From contig JALHQO010000001.1 in the NCBI GenBank assembly GCA_022841905.1, positions 1 to 64,000 of the forward strand: a stretch of 64,000 nucleotides of DNA, given 5' to 3'. Each line of letters begins with the position of its first letter. Positions within the stretch are counted from its first letter, which is position 1. The DNA comes from Hyphomonadaceae bacterium (GTDB lineage Bacteria; Pseudomonadota; Alphaproteobacteria; Caulobacterales; Aquidulcibacteraceae). The notes under the pieces are model-generated. The model was not told the DNA's origin. It was given only the letters and a program-made list of their open reading frames with translations, and searched no databases. Positions 52,669 through 61,991 of this stretch are shown here, piece by piece. Position numbers and translations under genes: made by a program.

Positions 52669-53955
52669 ATGCATTTCGAACATTCAGACAGCGCCAAGGA
52701 ATGGATCGGCCGCGTCTCCAAGTTCATGGACGATCACATCTATCCGGCCGTGCCGACCTATGAGGCGCAGCAGAAAGAAGGCAGTCGCTGGAAGGTGATC
52801 GAGGTCGTCGAGGATCTGAAGGCCAAGGCCAAGGCGCAAGGTCTCTGGAACATGTTCATGCCGCCGAGCGCCGGCGCGCCGCACGTGGATGATACGTTCG
52901 AGTTCGAGGGGCCGCGGCTCACCAATCTTGAATATGCGCCGCTGGCGGAGCTGATGGGGCGCGTGGGCTTCGCGTCGGAAGTGTTCAACTGCTCTGCGCC
53001 TGACACCGGCAATATGGAAGTGTTCGAGCGCTATGGCACGCGCGAGCAGAAGGATCAGTGGCTGAAGCCGCTGATGAACGGCGAGATTCGCTCTGCGTTT
53101 TTGATGACTGAGCCGGGCGTGGCCTCGTCGGACGCGACCAATATTCAGTGCGAGATCAAGCGCGACGGCGGCGACTACGTTATCAATGGCCGCAAATGGT
53201 GGTCGAGCGGCGCCGGCGATCCGCGCTGCAAGGTCGCCATTCTGATGGGCAAGACCAATCCGGAAAATCCGCGTCACTCGCAGCAGAGCCAAATCTTGGT
53301 GCCGCTCGATGCCAAGGGCGTCAACATTCTGCGCCCGCTGACCGTGTTCGGTTATGACGACGCGCCGCACGGCCACATGGAAATCGAGTTGAAGAACGTC
53401 CGCGTGCCGGCGGCGAATTTGTTGCTCGGCGAAGGTCGTGGCTTCGAGATCGCGCAGGGACGCTTGGGTCCGGGCCGCATCCACCATTGCATGCGTACGA
53501 TTGGCGCGGCGGAAGCTGCATTGGAAGCGCTCTGCAAACGCGTCACTACGCGGGTCGCGTTCGGCAAGACCATCGCCGAGCATTCGGTGTGGGAGCAGCG
53601 TATTGCGGACGCGCGCGTCGATATCGAGATGACGCGGCTTCTGTGCTTGAAGGCCGCTTACATGATGGATGTCGCCGGCAATAAGGTCGCCAAGAACGAG
53701 ATCGCCATGATCAAGATCGCCGCGCCGCGCATGGCGTTGAAGATCATCGACGATGCGATCCAAGCGCATGGCGGCGCTGGCGTCTGCCAGGATTTCGGCT
53801 TGGCCAAATCCTATGCCGGCATCCGCACGCTGCGTTTGGCGGACGGTCCCGACGAAGTGCACGCCCGCGGCATCGCGCTCAACGAACTGGCCAAATATGG
53901 CTGGACCGGAAAACGCGCGAAAAGCGAAGGCGAGAGCCTGCCCGGCATGCGTTGA
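52669..53955 (+). CDS. acyl-CoA dehydrogenase (ACAD11/10-like)
   Basis: A 428-residue flavoenzyme. FAD/substrate motifs are [28 protein letters not shown], and the C-terminal [12 protein letters not shown]. The sequence [20 protein letters not shown] and the overall layout are like the ACAD10/11 branch. It may oxidise long or hydroxylated acyl-CoAs. A GGGAG ribosome-binding site lies just upstream of ATG 52669. A related APH-type kinase gene lies 5.5 kb away at 59419. Confidence 0.88.
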   Translation: MHFEHSDSAKEWIGRVSKFMDDHIYPAVPTYEAQQKEGSRWKVIEVVEDLKAKAKAQGLWNMFMPPSAGAPHVDDTFEFEGPRLTNLEYAPLAELMGRVGFASEVFNCSAPDTGNMEVFERYGTREQKDQWLKPLMNGEIRSAFLMTEPGVASSDATNIQCEIKRDGGDYVINGRKWWSSGAGDPRCKVAILMGKTNPENPRHSQQSQILVPLDAKGVNILRPLTVFGYDDAPHGHMEIELKNVRVPAANLLLGEGRGFEIAQGRLGPGRIHHCMRTIGAAEAALEALCKRVTTRVAFGKTIAEHSVWEQRIADARVDIEMTRLLCLKAAYMMDVAGNKVAKNEIAMIKIAAPRMALKIIDDAIQAHGGAGVCQDFGLAKSYAGIRTLRLADGPDEVHARGIALNELAKYGWTGKRAKSEGESLPGMR

Positions 53956-53970
53956 TGCAGACTGTCCGCC

Positions 53971-54861
53971 ATGAAGCGGCTGACCCGTAAGCAGGCCCGA
54001 GAGCAGTTCGGCGTTCGGACGGACCACACTCGCATGCCCAACGGAGAGATTCGTCTGCGGCTCAATGCCGAAGACGGCAGCGGCTATATCAAGACGCTGC
54101 AACTCTCAGCGGGCGCCTGGCAGAACGCGCATGTCCACGAGACGCTAATCGAGACGTATGTCGTCCAGTCCGGCTGGATGGCGCTGGTCGAGTTGATTGA
54201 GGATACGACTGTGGTGCGCTTGGGACTTCCCGGCGATGTGATGTCAACGCGGCCAGGCATTGCGCACAATGTCTATCTTGCGGCGAGCGCGATCATTCAC
54301 ACCGTCAAGCATGGCGGCGTTGCGGATTGGAAAGCCGCGCCGCATCTTGACGCGATCACCAGTCAGTTGAGTGAAGCGGATGTGCGCGCGCGAGCGCATC
54401 GGGGCGTTGCTGCGGTGTCGGACAATCAGCGCTATGCTTCCTACATCTCCATCTACAATCATCTCGATAGCCTCATCTGGGTAATTCCGGGGGTGGTTTC
54501 GACGGCCGGGCTAAGCGCCTTTGGCTTGTTGGTGGAAGTGGCGAGTCGGCTGCCGCGCGACACGCTGGGCTGGTTGTTCCTGGCGCTGGGCGTCTTTTTC
54601 TTCCTGGGTGGATACAGTGTTATGCGTCTGCGTTTCCATCACACCGTGATGGGTCAACAATTGCGTGGCATGGAAGGAGACGGCTATTTTGGGTTGCGGC
54701 AGCGCTCGTTGAAGTCGCGCTATTTGCCCGGCGCACCGCACTTGTTCATGCTACTGTTCTATGTCATCGCGGCCCTGGTGCTTATTGTGTCCGTCGCACT
54801 GTTTGCCGACTTTGAGCCGCTTCTTTCCATGTTCTCTTTTGGTCCGGGTTTGCCGCGTTGA
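53971..54861 (+). CDS. cupin-like domain fused to a membrane domain
   Basis: A 296-residue protein. The N-terminal part (about 1-130) reads as a cupin beta-barrel: LRLNAEDGSGYIKTLQLSAGAW, HVHETLIETYVVQSGWMALVELI, then PGIAHNVYLAASAIIHTVKHGG, with the His/Glu pattern HxHxxxxE and a later His. The rest has three helices (about 170-190, 200-218 and 260-282). I know no such fusion by name. The start has no strong ribosome-binding site. It is coupled to the DUF4345 gene. Confidence 0.65.
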   Translation: MKRLTRKQAREQFGVRTDHTRMPNGEIRLRLNAEDGSGYIKTLQLSAGAWQNAHVHETLIETYVVQSGWMALVELIEDTTVVRLGLPGDVMSTRPGIAHNVYLAASAIIHTVKHGGVADWKAAPHLDAITSQLSEADVRARAHRGVAAVSDNQRYASYISIYNHLDSLIWVIPGVVSTAGLSAFGLLVEVASRLPRDTLGWLFLALGVFFFLGGYSVMRLRFHHTVMGQQLRGMEGDGYFGLRQRSLKSRYLPGAPHLFMLLFYVIAALVLIVSVALFADFEPLLSMFSFGPGLPR

Positions 54862-55277
54862 TGCTGATTGCATGGGTGTTCAACACGCTGGCCTTGGTGT
54901 TCGGCGTGCTGCTCGGTGCGCGCGCGCTGTTTGAACCGAAATGGGCGTCGCGCCTGGTGAGGCTGCGCGAGGATGAGCAGGGCGGCGGCTTCGCGGAATT
55001 TCGCGCGACCTATGGCGGCGTGTTTCTCGGGCTCCACGCCGTGACGCTGTTCATGTCGCTCAAATATCTGATGGGCGGCGAATTCGTGCTGGGCGTCGCA
55101 GCAGCAGGCGGCTGTGCGGCGCTAAGCGCCGGATGGGCTGGCGCCGCGTTCGGCCGCGCCATCGCGATTGTGCGCGACAAGGCGGACACCCAGTTCAATC
55201 GCTTCAGCGTCGTGTTCGAACTCGTGATGGCGGCAGCGCTCGGCGGGCCGTGGGCGGTGTGGGCTTTGGGCCTCTAA
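54861..55277 (+). CDS. DUF4345-like membrane protein
   Basis: A 138-residue protein with four helices and the AEFRATYGGVFLGLHA motif of DUF4345. Its start overlaps the cupin-membrane gene stop, so they are probably cotranslated. The function is unknown. It shares its stop with the convergent DUF486 gene (CTAA). Confidence 0.75.
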   Translation: MLIAWVFNTLALVFGVLLGARALFEPKWASRLVRLREDEQGGGFAEFRATYGGVFLGLHAVTLFMSLKYLMGGEFVLGVAAAGGCAALSAGWAGAAFGRAIAIVRDKADTQFNRFSVVFELVMAAALGGPWAVWALGL

Positions 55278-55639
55278 GTCGGCGCCTTATCCAGAAACAC
55301 CACAGCCGCGCCGCTGGCGATCAGTGCAAATCCCAGGAAGTGGTTCCAGCCCAGTTGCTCGCGCAGGAAGAGCCAGGAGAAGAGCGCGAACACGCAGAGC
55401 GTGATCACTTCCTGCATCGTCTTCAATTCGGCTGTTGAGTACACGGCGCTGCCGATGCGGTTGGCGGGCACGGCGAGGCAGTACTCGATGAACGCGATGC
55501 CCCAGGCGACGACGATCGCGATCAGCAGCGGCGTCGATTTGAATTTCAGGTGACCATACCAGGCGAAGGTCATGAACACGTTCGATGCGATAAGCATCAG
55601 GATCGGCGCGATCTGCGGCGAGGTGAGGAAGGATGGCAT
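55274..55639 (-). CDS. DUF486-family membrane protein
   Basis: A 121-residue protein with four helices. FMTFAWYGHLKF, WGIAFIEYCLAVPANRIG, and the QEVITLCVFALFSWLFLREQL region are DUF486 marks. The family belongs to the drug/metabolite transporter group of small membrane proteins. ATG 55639 starts MPSFLTSP. Confidence 0.85.
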   Translation of the reverse strand: MPSFLTSPQIAPILMLIASNVFMTFAWYGHLKFKSTPLLIAIVVAWGIAFIEYCLAVPANRIGSAVYSTAELKTMQEVITLCVFALFSWLFLREQLGWNHFLGFALIASGAAVVFLDKAPT

Positions 55640-55671
55640 GCGTGCTCCGGAACTTGTGGTCGGAGAGCGTA

Positions 55672-56193
55672 TCAGAAATCGTTGATGCTCATATCTGCGC
55701 GCCAGGGCCAGGCGCCGGCGCGCAAGCCGCACGTGGCGGGATCGAAACTCTCGCGCGAGACGATCACGGTGTTTGTCGGCGTTTCCTCGATGCGAACTTC
55801 GCGTACCGTGAAAGGTAGCGCGTCAGCGGCGATGAAGGCGCTTAGCTTCAAGAAGAAGCACGCCGCCAACGCTTCGGTGGTGGGATCGCCTTGGAACGTC
55901 ATGATCTGCGCGAGTTGCTTAGGCTCATGTTGCCGGAAGTAGTCCAGCAGCGGATCGGTTTCCGCCAAGTGCAGCGTGTGATCGACGGCGCTGTCGATCC
56001 ATGCGTGCCAACGCTGCTTCACCGTATCGAACGGCGCGGCCGAGTTCGTCTCTGAGAAAACGAAGCACGATGTTGGGTCCAGCCGCACGGTGACGAATTC
56101 GTTGTGTCCGTGCGGGATCGCGCATTTCGGGCTTTTGGTCGCCAACAGGCGGTGGGCCATCGCGTAGCGACGGGTGAATTCGAGCGCAGCCAT
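55672..56193 (-). CDS. queD: 6-carboxytetrahydropterin synthase / PTPS family (QueD-like)
   Basis: A 173-residue pterin enzyme. Zinc ligands are His14 (RYAMAHRL), His28 and His30 (PHGHNE), and the catalytic Cys24 is present (CAIPHGH). It may act in queuosine synthesis (QueD). The protein is longer than most QueD enzymes and its neighbours do not confirm the pathway. ATG 56193 (MAALEF) is used. Confidence 0.75.
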   Translation of the reverse strand: MAALEFTRRYAMAHRLLATKSPKCAIPHGHNEFVTVRLDPTSCFVFSETNSAAPFDTVKQRWHAWIDSAVDHTLHLAETDPLLDYFRQHEPKQLAQIMTFQGDPTTEALAACFFLKLSAFIAADALPFTVREVRIEETPTNTVIVSRESFDPATCGLRAGAWPWRADMSINDF

Positions 56194-56269
56194 GATCAAT
56201 CCTCGGGCACTCCCGCAGCACAGACGGGCGCCTGGCGCAGCCCTTAAACGGGCAAGCGCGGTCGCGCAA

Positions 56270-56491
56270 TCATTCGTTCCAGACAGGCTTGCCGAGATTG
56301 ACTTGATCGGGGGAGGTCAGGCCACCCACGGCCGCGCCCACAATCGCGCCGGGCAGCGCGCCGACGCCGCCGAACACTGCGCCGGTGCCCGCGCCGATGG
56401 CGGCGCCAGAAGCCAAGCGATCGCCCATTTGCGTGCCGCAGCCAGCGAGCGCCACAGTCGCTGCGACGGCGAGAACAAGTTCTCTCTTCAT
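56270..56491 (-). CDS. small glycine-zipper lipoprotein
   Basis: A 73-residue protein with a lipoprotein signal (MKRELVLAVAATVALAGC) and a glycine zipper (GAAIGAGTGAVFGGVGALPGAIVGAAVGG, split). Small proteins of this type are outer-membrane lipoproteins such as SlyB/YMGG relatives. ATG 56491 is used. Confidence 0.7.
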   Translation of the reverse strand: MKRELVLAVAATVALAGCGTQMGDRLASGAAIGAGTGAVFGGVGALPGAIVGAAVGGLTSPDQVNLGKPVWNE

Positions 56492-56635
56492 GATATCGTC
56501 CTTATGCGAAAACGAGCTGCGCACTTCTGTGCCGCTTGTTGGATTTAAGGCGATTGCGCCGACGCGCCAAGCGGAGGCGTCAGTGACGCGAAAGATGGCT
56601 TATTTCGGATTGCCGTCGAACCCGCGAGATGCCCG

Positions 56636-57565
56636 TCAGAACCACTTGCGCCATTTGGCGATGGCAAACAGAATCGCCGGCGCGGCAAACATCATCGCAA
56701 CGCCGACCCACGGTCCCCACGGTTCGCGAAACCATGTCATGCCGTCAAAGTTCATGCCGAAGATGGATGCGATCAAGGTTGGCGGGACGAAGGCGATGGT
56801 CGCCAGCGAAAGCGCTTTCAGCACGTTGGTTTGCGCCGCGTTGATCAGGCCGAGCACCGCGTCCTGCAGATAGGAGAGGCGCGGCTGCATCTGTTCGGCA
56901 ATGCGTTCCAGTTCGCCGACATCGCGCGCCAGAGCCGAAAGGCGATCGTTCGCCAGCCCATATTTTTTGCCGCTCGCGCGCGCATAGACGAGCATGCGCT
57001 GCATACTGGTCAGCGAGTCATGCACGAGCGCGGCGAGCGCGCCGATGCGGCCGAGTTCGCGCAAAGCGCCGCGCAAATCGATGGTCTCAGTCTCGTCGAA
57101 CACGCGCAGCGAGAGCGCGTTGGCGTCGCGTGTGGCGTCAGCGAGTACATCGGCCAGACGCTCCGCTGCGCCCTCGATCAGCGCCAGCATGACATCGCCG
57201 CCGCTCTGGGCCGAGGAGACGCGCGCCGAGGCGCGGCCTTGGCCGATGTCGAATGCACGCGGCCGCACTTGGCGCACGGTGACGAGCTTGCCCTTGGCGA
57301 GAATGAACGTCACCGGCCCGGAGATCAGCATGCCTTCGTCGCGCCGGCCAAGCAGTGTGGCGGTGAGGTGCAGTGAATCGCCTTCTTCGTAGTAGCGCGC
57401 CGATTCTTCGAACGCGGCGCGCTCGTCCGGCGTCGGAACGTCAACGCCGAGGTCAGCCTCGACGTCCGTCTCTTCCTGTTCGGTGGGCGATTCCAGGTCG
57501 TACCAGAGCGCGGCGGGGTCTTCACACGCCGCCTCTGCGCCGCCACGGGCAATGACACGAAGCAT
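56636..57565 (-). CDS. corA: CorA-family magnesium transporter
   Basis: A 309-residue protein. The N-terminal cytoplasmic domain and long stalk helix are followed by two C-terminal helices with the signature GMN (FGMNFDGM). It should let Mg2+ or Co2+ enter as a pentamer. The sequence is closer to alphaproteobacterial CorA-like proteins than to E. coli CorA. Confidence 0.88.
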   Translation of the reverse strand: MLRVIARGGAEAACEDPAALWYDLESPTEQEETDVEADLGVDVPTPDERAAFEESARYYEEGDSLHLTATLLGRRDEGMLISGPVTFILAKGKLVTVRQVRPRAFDIGQGRASARVSSAQSGGDVMLALIEGAAERLADVLADATRDANALSLRVFDETETIDLRGALRELGRIGALAALVHDSLTSMQRMLVYARASGKKYGLANDRLSALARDVGELERIAEQMQPRLSYLQDAVLGLINAAQTNVLKALSLATIAFVPPTLIASIFGMNFDGMTWFREPWGPWVGVAMMFAAPAILFAIAKWRKWF

Positions 57566-57609
57566 GGTCGAGCCGATAAACCTATTCGCGGCGACCCGCC
57601 AGAGCGCTG

Positions 57610-58923
57610 CTACTCGTCCTTATGCGCAACGCCGCGCGCCATAACGAAGCGGACATTCATCAGCGTCTCGACGTCCTGCGTCGGATCGCCATCGACGGCG
57701 ATGATGTCGGCGGAATAGCCGGCGGCGATGCGGCCGGCCGTGCCGTTAAGCTGTAGGTGATCGGCGGCGTTGATGGTGGCCATTTGGATGGTCTGGAGCG
57801 GCGTGTAGCCGGCTTCGACCAAGAGCTGGAACTCGCGTGCGTTCATGCCGTGCGGGGAGACCCCAGTGTCGGTGCCAAAGGCGATGCGCACACGATTTTC
57901 GCGGCCAAACCGTCCCATGTTCGCCATGTCGCGGCTTACTTGGCGCGCCTTGTCGGTTTGCGCGGGCGTCAGCACGCCGCCTTGCTCAGCGAGCTGACCG
58001 ACCCACCAGCCGGCGAGCAATGTTGGCACATGGTATCGATTGCCCTGGCGCAGCAGCCGCACTGACTCGCGATCTATGTAAGAGCCATGCTCGATCGAAT
58101 CGACGCCGGCGCGGAGCGCTGCGTTGATGCCGTCGACGCCGTGCGCGTGCGCTGTGACGCGCCGGTCCATGGCGTGCGCGGCTTCGACGATGGCGCTGAG
58201 TTCGTCATCGCTGAGCTGTTGGCCGACACCAGCGGCAGTGTTTGAGAGCACGCCGCCGGTGGCGGTGATCTTGATCACGTCGGCGCCGGCTTGGATCTGA
58301 CGGCGTACCGCGCGGCGGCAGGCATCAGCGCCGGAGCAGGCGGCTTCGCTGCGCAGGACATCGAGAACGTGGGGCTGAAAGCCTTGAGCGTCGCCATGGC
58401 CGCCATCCGGCGTGATGCTCCGGCCGGACGCGATGATGCGTGGTCCGACGATGCGGCCTTCATTGATCGCTCGGCGCAAGGCGAAGATAGCGTCGTTCGG
58501 CGCGCCCAGATCAGCGACCGTCGTGAAGCCCGCAAGCAGGTTGGTGCGGCCGTTTTGGGCTGCACGCAGCGCGGCATCAGCGGCGGTCAGCAGCACCGGA
58601 TCGTAAATGCGATTGGCGCCCAATTCGCTGCTCAGATGGACGTGGCTGTCGATCAGGCCGGGCAGTACGAAGCGTTGACGCTGGTCGATGATGGTTGCGC
58701 CATCGCGTGTGACGTAACCGGCTTCGATGCTGACGATGCGCCCGTCGGCGCCGATCAGGATCGATTGTTCAGTCACGACGCGGCCGGTCGCCGGGTCCGC
58801 GAGCAGGCGGCCGGCGTGAATGATGCTCTGCACCTGCGGAGCCGCTTCTTGCGCGAAGCCCGAGCCTGTCAGCACGGCGAGCGCGCCGAGTGCGCCAGCC
58901 AAAGTCAGTGTGCGCCGCAACAT
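57610..58923 (-). CDS. secreted amidohydrolase-family protein
   Basis: A 437-residue zinc hydrolase with a signal peptide (MLRRTLTLAGALGALAVLTGSGFAQ). DSHVHL is metal site 1, VIKITATGG has the bridging Lys, HAHG and IEHGSYID supply His ligands, and GTDTGV has the catalytic Asp. The family includes Xaa-Pro dipeptidases and imidazolonepropionase-like enzymes; this protein is nearest to the Xaa-Pro type. The secretion signal implies a periplasmic peptidase-like role. Confidence 0.85.
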   Translation of the reverse strand: MLRRTLTLAGALGALAVLTGSGFAQEAAPQVQSIIHAGRLLADPATGRVVTEQSILIGADGRIVSIEAGYVTRDGATIIDQRQRFVLPGLIDSHVHLSSELGANRIYDPVLLTAADAALRAAQNGRTNLLAGFTTVADLGAPNDAIFALRRAINEGRIVGPRIIASGRSITPDGGHGDAQGFQPHVLDVLRSEAACSGADACRRAVRRQIQAGADVIKITATGGVLSNTAAGVGQQLSDDELSAIVEAAHAMDRRVTAHAHGVDGINAALRAGVDSIEHGSYIDRESVRLLRQGNRYHVPTLLAGWWVGQLAEQGGVLTPAQTDKARQVSRDMANMGRFGRENRVRIAFGTDTGVSPHGMNAREFQLLVEAGYTPLQTIQMATINAADHLQLNGTAGRIAAGYSADIIAVDGDPTQDVETLMNVRFVMARGVAHKDE

Positions 58924-58987
58924 GAAGTCCCCCTGAAACGTGTGCGCTGATCGAACCGAAGCCGCGCTTGCCGTCAACCGCTTACAC

Positions 58988-59422
58988 TCACCAATACATC
59001 GCAAACAGAACGATGATGAAGGTGGCGATCACGCCCACGGCTATCGCCACGGCAAGCGCCGGCCCGCGTTCGCCAGGCTGCATCACGGGCTTCTCTGCCG
59101 GGATTTGAGCGCCGGTGGCGAGGATCGATTGGTACATCGCTTCTTGCGAAGCATAGACGCGGTTGGCGCCGACGAAGCCGATGAACGCAAATGCCGGCAC
59201 GGCCATAGCCAGCATCGCGGCGCCTTGCGTGAGGATCGGGAGGATCGCCGCATGACCGGTGTAAGTCCCGCGATCGACGCCGCCTGCGCTGAGCAGAAGG
59301 ACGGTGAACAGCACGCCGCCCGCTGCGCCGATGCCCGCGCCCATCAGCGAAACGGCGGCTTGTCCGCGCTTGCGGCGTTGCGACCAGACGTAGAGAAAAA
59401 GATCGCGCTGGCGTTCGTTCAT
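58988..59422 (-). CDS. membrane protein coupled to the APH-type kinase gene
   Basis: A 144-residue protein with three to four helices (for example GAGIGAAGGVLFTVLLLSAG, AMLAMAVPAFAFIGFVG and the C-terminal AVAIAVGVIATFIIVLFAMYW). I recognise no family. ATG 59422 (MNERQRDLFLYV) overlaps the kinase stop as ATGA. The upstream extension is inside the kinase gene and is not used. Confidence 0.65.
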   Translation of the reverse strand: MNERQRDLFLYVWSQRRKRGQAAVSLMGAGIGAAGGVLFTVLLLSAGGVDRGTYTGHAAILPILTQGAAMLAMAVPAFAFIGFVGANRVYASQEAMYQSILATGAQIPAEKPVMQPGERGPALAVAIAVGVIATFIIVLFAMYW

Positions 59423-60501
59423 TTGAGCCCGGCGCGCTCGGCGTACATGAAGGCAGCGCTCGCCAGCGGGCGGATGCGCGCGATCATTTGCGTCGCGTGT
59501 GCGCTTGCCGCGGTGCCGTCGCGGACGCGCCCGGCTATGCCTTGCAAGATGCAGGCGAGGCGGAAGGCGTTGTAGGAGAAATACCAATCGAGCGACGCGA
59601 TGCCGTCGCGGCCCGTTTGTGCGCAATAGAGCGCGACGGCTTCGTCGAGTGTGGGGATGCCGAGCGCTTCGACATCAAGCCCGCCGAGACCCGCGCGGCC
59701 ATCATGCGGCATTGCCCAATTCATCAGATAATACGTGAAATCGCCGAGCGGATCGCCGAGTGTGGATAGCTCCCAATCCAGCACGGCGATCACGCGCGGC
59801 TCGCTTTCGTGCAGGATGAGATTGTCGAGCCGGTAATCGCCGTGGACGATGGAGGTGCGCTCGCCGGGTGGGATGGTTTGCGGCAACCATTCGATGAGCC
59901 GGTTCATCTCATCGATGGTCTCGGTTTCGCTGAGCTTGTATTGCTTCGACCAGCGATCGATCTGGCGCACGAAATAATTGCCGGGCTTGCCGTACTCGCC
60001 GAGGCCGATGGCGATGTGATCGGTGTTGTGCAGTTTGGCGAGCGTGGCGATCTTGTTTTCATAGACGCGCCGGCGATCAGCTTTTTCCAACTCCGGCAGC
60101 GCGCCGTTCCACAGCACGCGGCCTTCGACCATTTCCATCACGTAGAACATCGCGCCAAGCACGCTATCGTCCTCGCAAAGCGCGTACGGGCGGGCGACTG
60201 GAAAGCCGGTGGGATAAAGCGCCGAGATGACGCGAAATTCGCGGTCGACCGCATGCGCGGAGGGCAGCAGCTTGCCGCCGGGCTTCTTGCGCAGGACGTA
60301 TTTCGCGCTTGGCGTGACGACTTGGTACGTCGGGTTCGATTGCCCGCCCTTGAACTGATTGATCGAAATCGGTCCCGCATAGCCCTCGACATTGGCGCGC
60401 ATCCACGCATTGAGCGCCGCTTCATCAAGCTTGTGGCGCTCTTCGACAGGCTTCACGCCTTTGAAGTTCGCGTGGGGGTCTTCGGCGGGTTCGCTCATCA
60501 C
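59419..60501 (-). CDS. aminoglycoside phosphotransferase-like kinase (ACAD10/11-type)
   Basis: A 360-residue kinase. FKGGQSNPTYQV is the glycine-rich loop, VLRKKPGGKLL holds the ATP-binding Lys, HGDYRLDNLILH is the catalytic loop and LDWELSTLGDPLGD the metal site. This is the APH branch fused to acyl-CoA dehydrogenases in mammalian ACAD10/11. In bacteria such kinases phosphorylate hydroxyacyl-CoAs. A matching dehydrogenase gene lies at 52669. Family A repeat copy 2 lies just upstream. Confidence 0.85.
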   Translation of the reverse strand: MMSEPAEDPHANFKGVKPVEERHKLDEAALNAWMRANVEGYAGPISINQFKGGQSNPTYQVVTPSAKYVLRKKPGGKLLPSAHAVDREFRVISALYPTGFPVARPYALCEDDSVLGAMFYVMEMVEGRVLWNGALPELEKADRRRVYENKIATLAKLHNTDHIAIGLGEYGKPGNYFVRQIDRWSKQYKLSETETIDEMNRLIEWLPQTIPPGERTSIVHGDYRLDNLILHESEPRVIAVLDWELSTLGDPLGDFTYYLMNWAMPHDGRAGLGGLDVEALGIPTLDEAVALYCAQTGRDGIASLDWYFSYNAFRLACILQGIAGRVRDGTAASAHATQMIARIRPLASAAFMYAERAGLK

Positions 60502-60518
60502 ATTCCCAATAAACGTTC

Positions 60519-60620
60519 GTCATTCCGGACGCGCGAAGCGCGATCCGGAACCCAGGGGCAAACGCATTGTCGGCTGCCCCTGGGTTCTGGGCTCAATGCT
60601 TCGCATTGCCCCGGAATGAC
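60519..60620 (-). repeat. 102-nt structured intergenic repeat, family A, copy 2
   Basis: It starts GTCATTCCGG and ends CCGGAATGAC, and its reverse complement aligns with 421-520. The long internal stem is a better match than in copy 1 (AACCCAGGGGC with GCCCCTGGGTT). It lies between the kinase start and the purD stop on the minus strand, so it may be part of a transcript. Confidence 0.85.
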
Positions 60621-60634
60621 GACAAGTGTTGTGA

Positions 60635-61909
60635 CTAGCCCAACGCCCGCCAGGCGATGTCGCTGCGGCAGAAGCCGCCGGGCCAGTCGATTTGGGCGAC
60701 GCCGGCATAGGCGCTGGCGACCGCCTGTTTCAGCGTGTCGCCTGTGGCCGTGACGTTGAGTACGCGGCCTCCGGCGGCGCGCAGCGTGCCATCTTCGTCC
60801 TCGCGCGTGCCGGCGTGGAAAACGACCACGTCAGGCACGGCGTTGGCCTGGGTGACGCCGCGGATGACGGAGCCGGTCAACGGCTCGTCTGGATAGCCTT
60901 GCGCCGCATAGACGACGGTGACCGCCGATCGCACATCCCATTCGAGCGCGGGCGCATTTGCGAGATCACCTTTCGCCGCCGCGAGCAGCACGGGCGCCAG
61001 ATCGCTTTTCAGGCGCCGCATCAGCGTCTGGCATTCGGGATCGCCGAAGCGGACGTTGAACTCGATCAGCTTTGGCCCATCGGCGCTGATCATCAGTCCT
61101 GCGAACAATATGCCGACGAACGGGCGGCCCTCGGCCTTCATGCCGCGCAGCGTGGGCAGGATGATCTGCTCCATCGTCTGGTCGCGCGCCGCGTCGGTCA
61201 GGATTGGCGCCGGCGAGTAAGCGCCCATGCCGCCTGTGTTGGGACCTTTATCGCCGTCATAGGCGCGCTTGTGATCTTGCGCGGCGACCAGCGGAATCGC
61301 GGTTTCGCCGTCACAAAGCGCGAAGAAGCTGGCTTCCTCGCCGGGGAGGAAATCTTCGATGACGATGCGCTGCCCGGCTGTGCCGAATTTGCGCAGGAAG
61401 AGGATTTCATCGATCGCTTCGTCGGCCGCGCGGCGCGTTTCGGCGATGACGACGCCTTTGCCGGCGGCGAGACCGTCCGCTTTGATCACGAATGGCGGCT
61501 CGCGGTCGCCGAGATAGGCTTTAGCGCGAATGGCGTCATCGAAAATTTTGTACTCTGCCGTCGGCACGCCGTGGCGCAGGCAGAATTCCTTCATGAAGGC
61601 TTTTGAAGCCTCGAGTTCCGCCGCCGCTTTGCTCGGCCCGAAGCAGGGGATGCCCAGCGTCGCCAGATGATCGGCAAGCCCCGCGGCCGCCGCCACTTCC
61701 GGGCCGATGACGACGAGATTGACTTGCTCACGCGCGGCCAGCGCCGCCAGCTCCGCCGCTTGCTCGACCTTCACCGGGAACGTGCGCCCAAGCGCTGCCA
61801 GCCCCGGATTGCCGGGCGCCGACATCAGCTCCGAAACGAGCGGGCTCTGCGCGAGTTTCCAGCCCAAAGCGTGCTCGCGCCCGCCCGAGCCGACGATCAG
61901 AATCTTCAT
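60635..61909 (-). CDS. purD: phosphoribosylamine-glycine ligase PurD
   Basis: A 424-residue ATP-grasp enzyme of purine synthesis. MKILIVGSGGREHALGWKL at the start, GPSKAAAELEASKAFMKEF, PPFVIKADGLAAGKGVVIA, and GTAGQRIVIEDFLPGEEASFFALCDG are typical, with DHKRAYDGDKGPNTGGMGAYSP in the middle. All regions are present. It is separated from the next minus-strand gene by the family A repeat. Confidence 0.94.
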   Translation of the reverse strand: MKILIVGSGGREHALGWKLAQSPLVSELMSAPGNPGLAALGRTFPVKVEQAAELAALAAREQVNLVVIGPEVAAAAGLADHLATLGIPCFGPSKAAAELEASKAFMKEFCLRHGVPTAEYKIFDDAIRAKAYLGDREPPFVIKADGLAAGKGVVIAETRRAADEAIDEILFLRKFGTAGQRIVIEDFLPGEEASFFALCDGETAIPLVAAQDHKRAYDGDKGPNTGGMGAYSPAPILTDAARDQTMEQIILPTLRGMKAEGRPFVGILFAGLMISADGPKLIEFNVRFGDPECQTLMRRLKSDLAPVLLAAAKGDLANAPALEWDVRSAVTVVYAAQGYPDEPLTGSVIRGVTQANAVPDVVVFHAGTREDEDGTLRAAGGRVLNVTATGDTLKQAVASAYAGVAQIDWPGGFCRSDIAWRALG

Positions 61910-61991
61910 AATGCTCTCTTCTGACCGGCCTAAGCGCGCTCGGCAACCGCGCGCAAGGGGGTCTTAAGCCTTCCGGCTTTATCTGCAGGGG

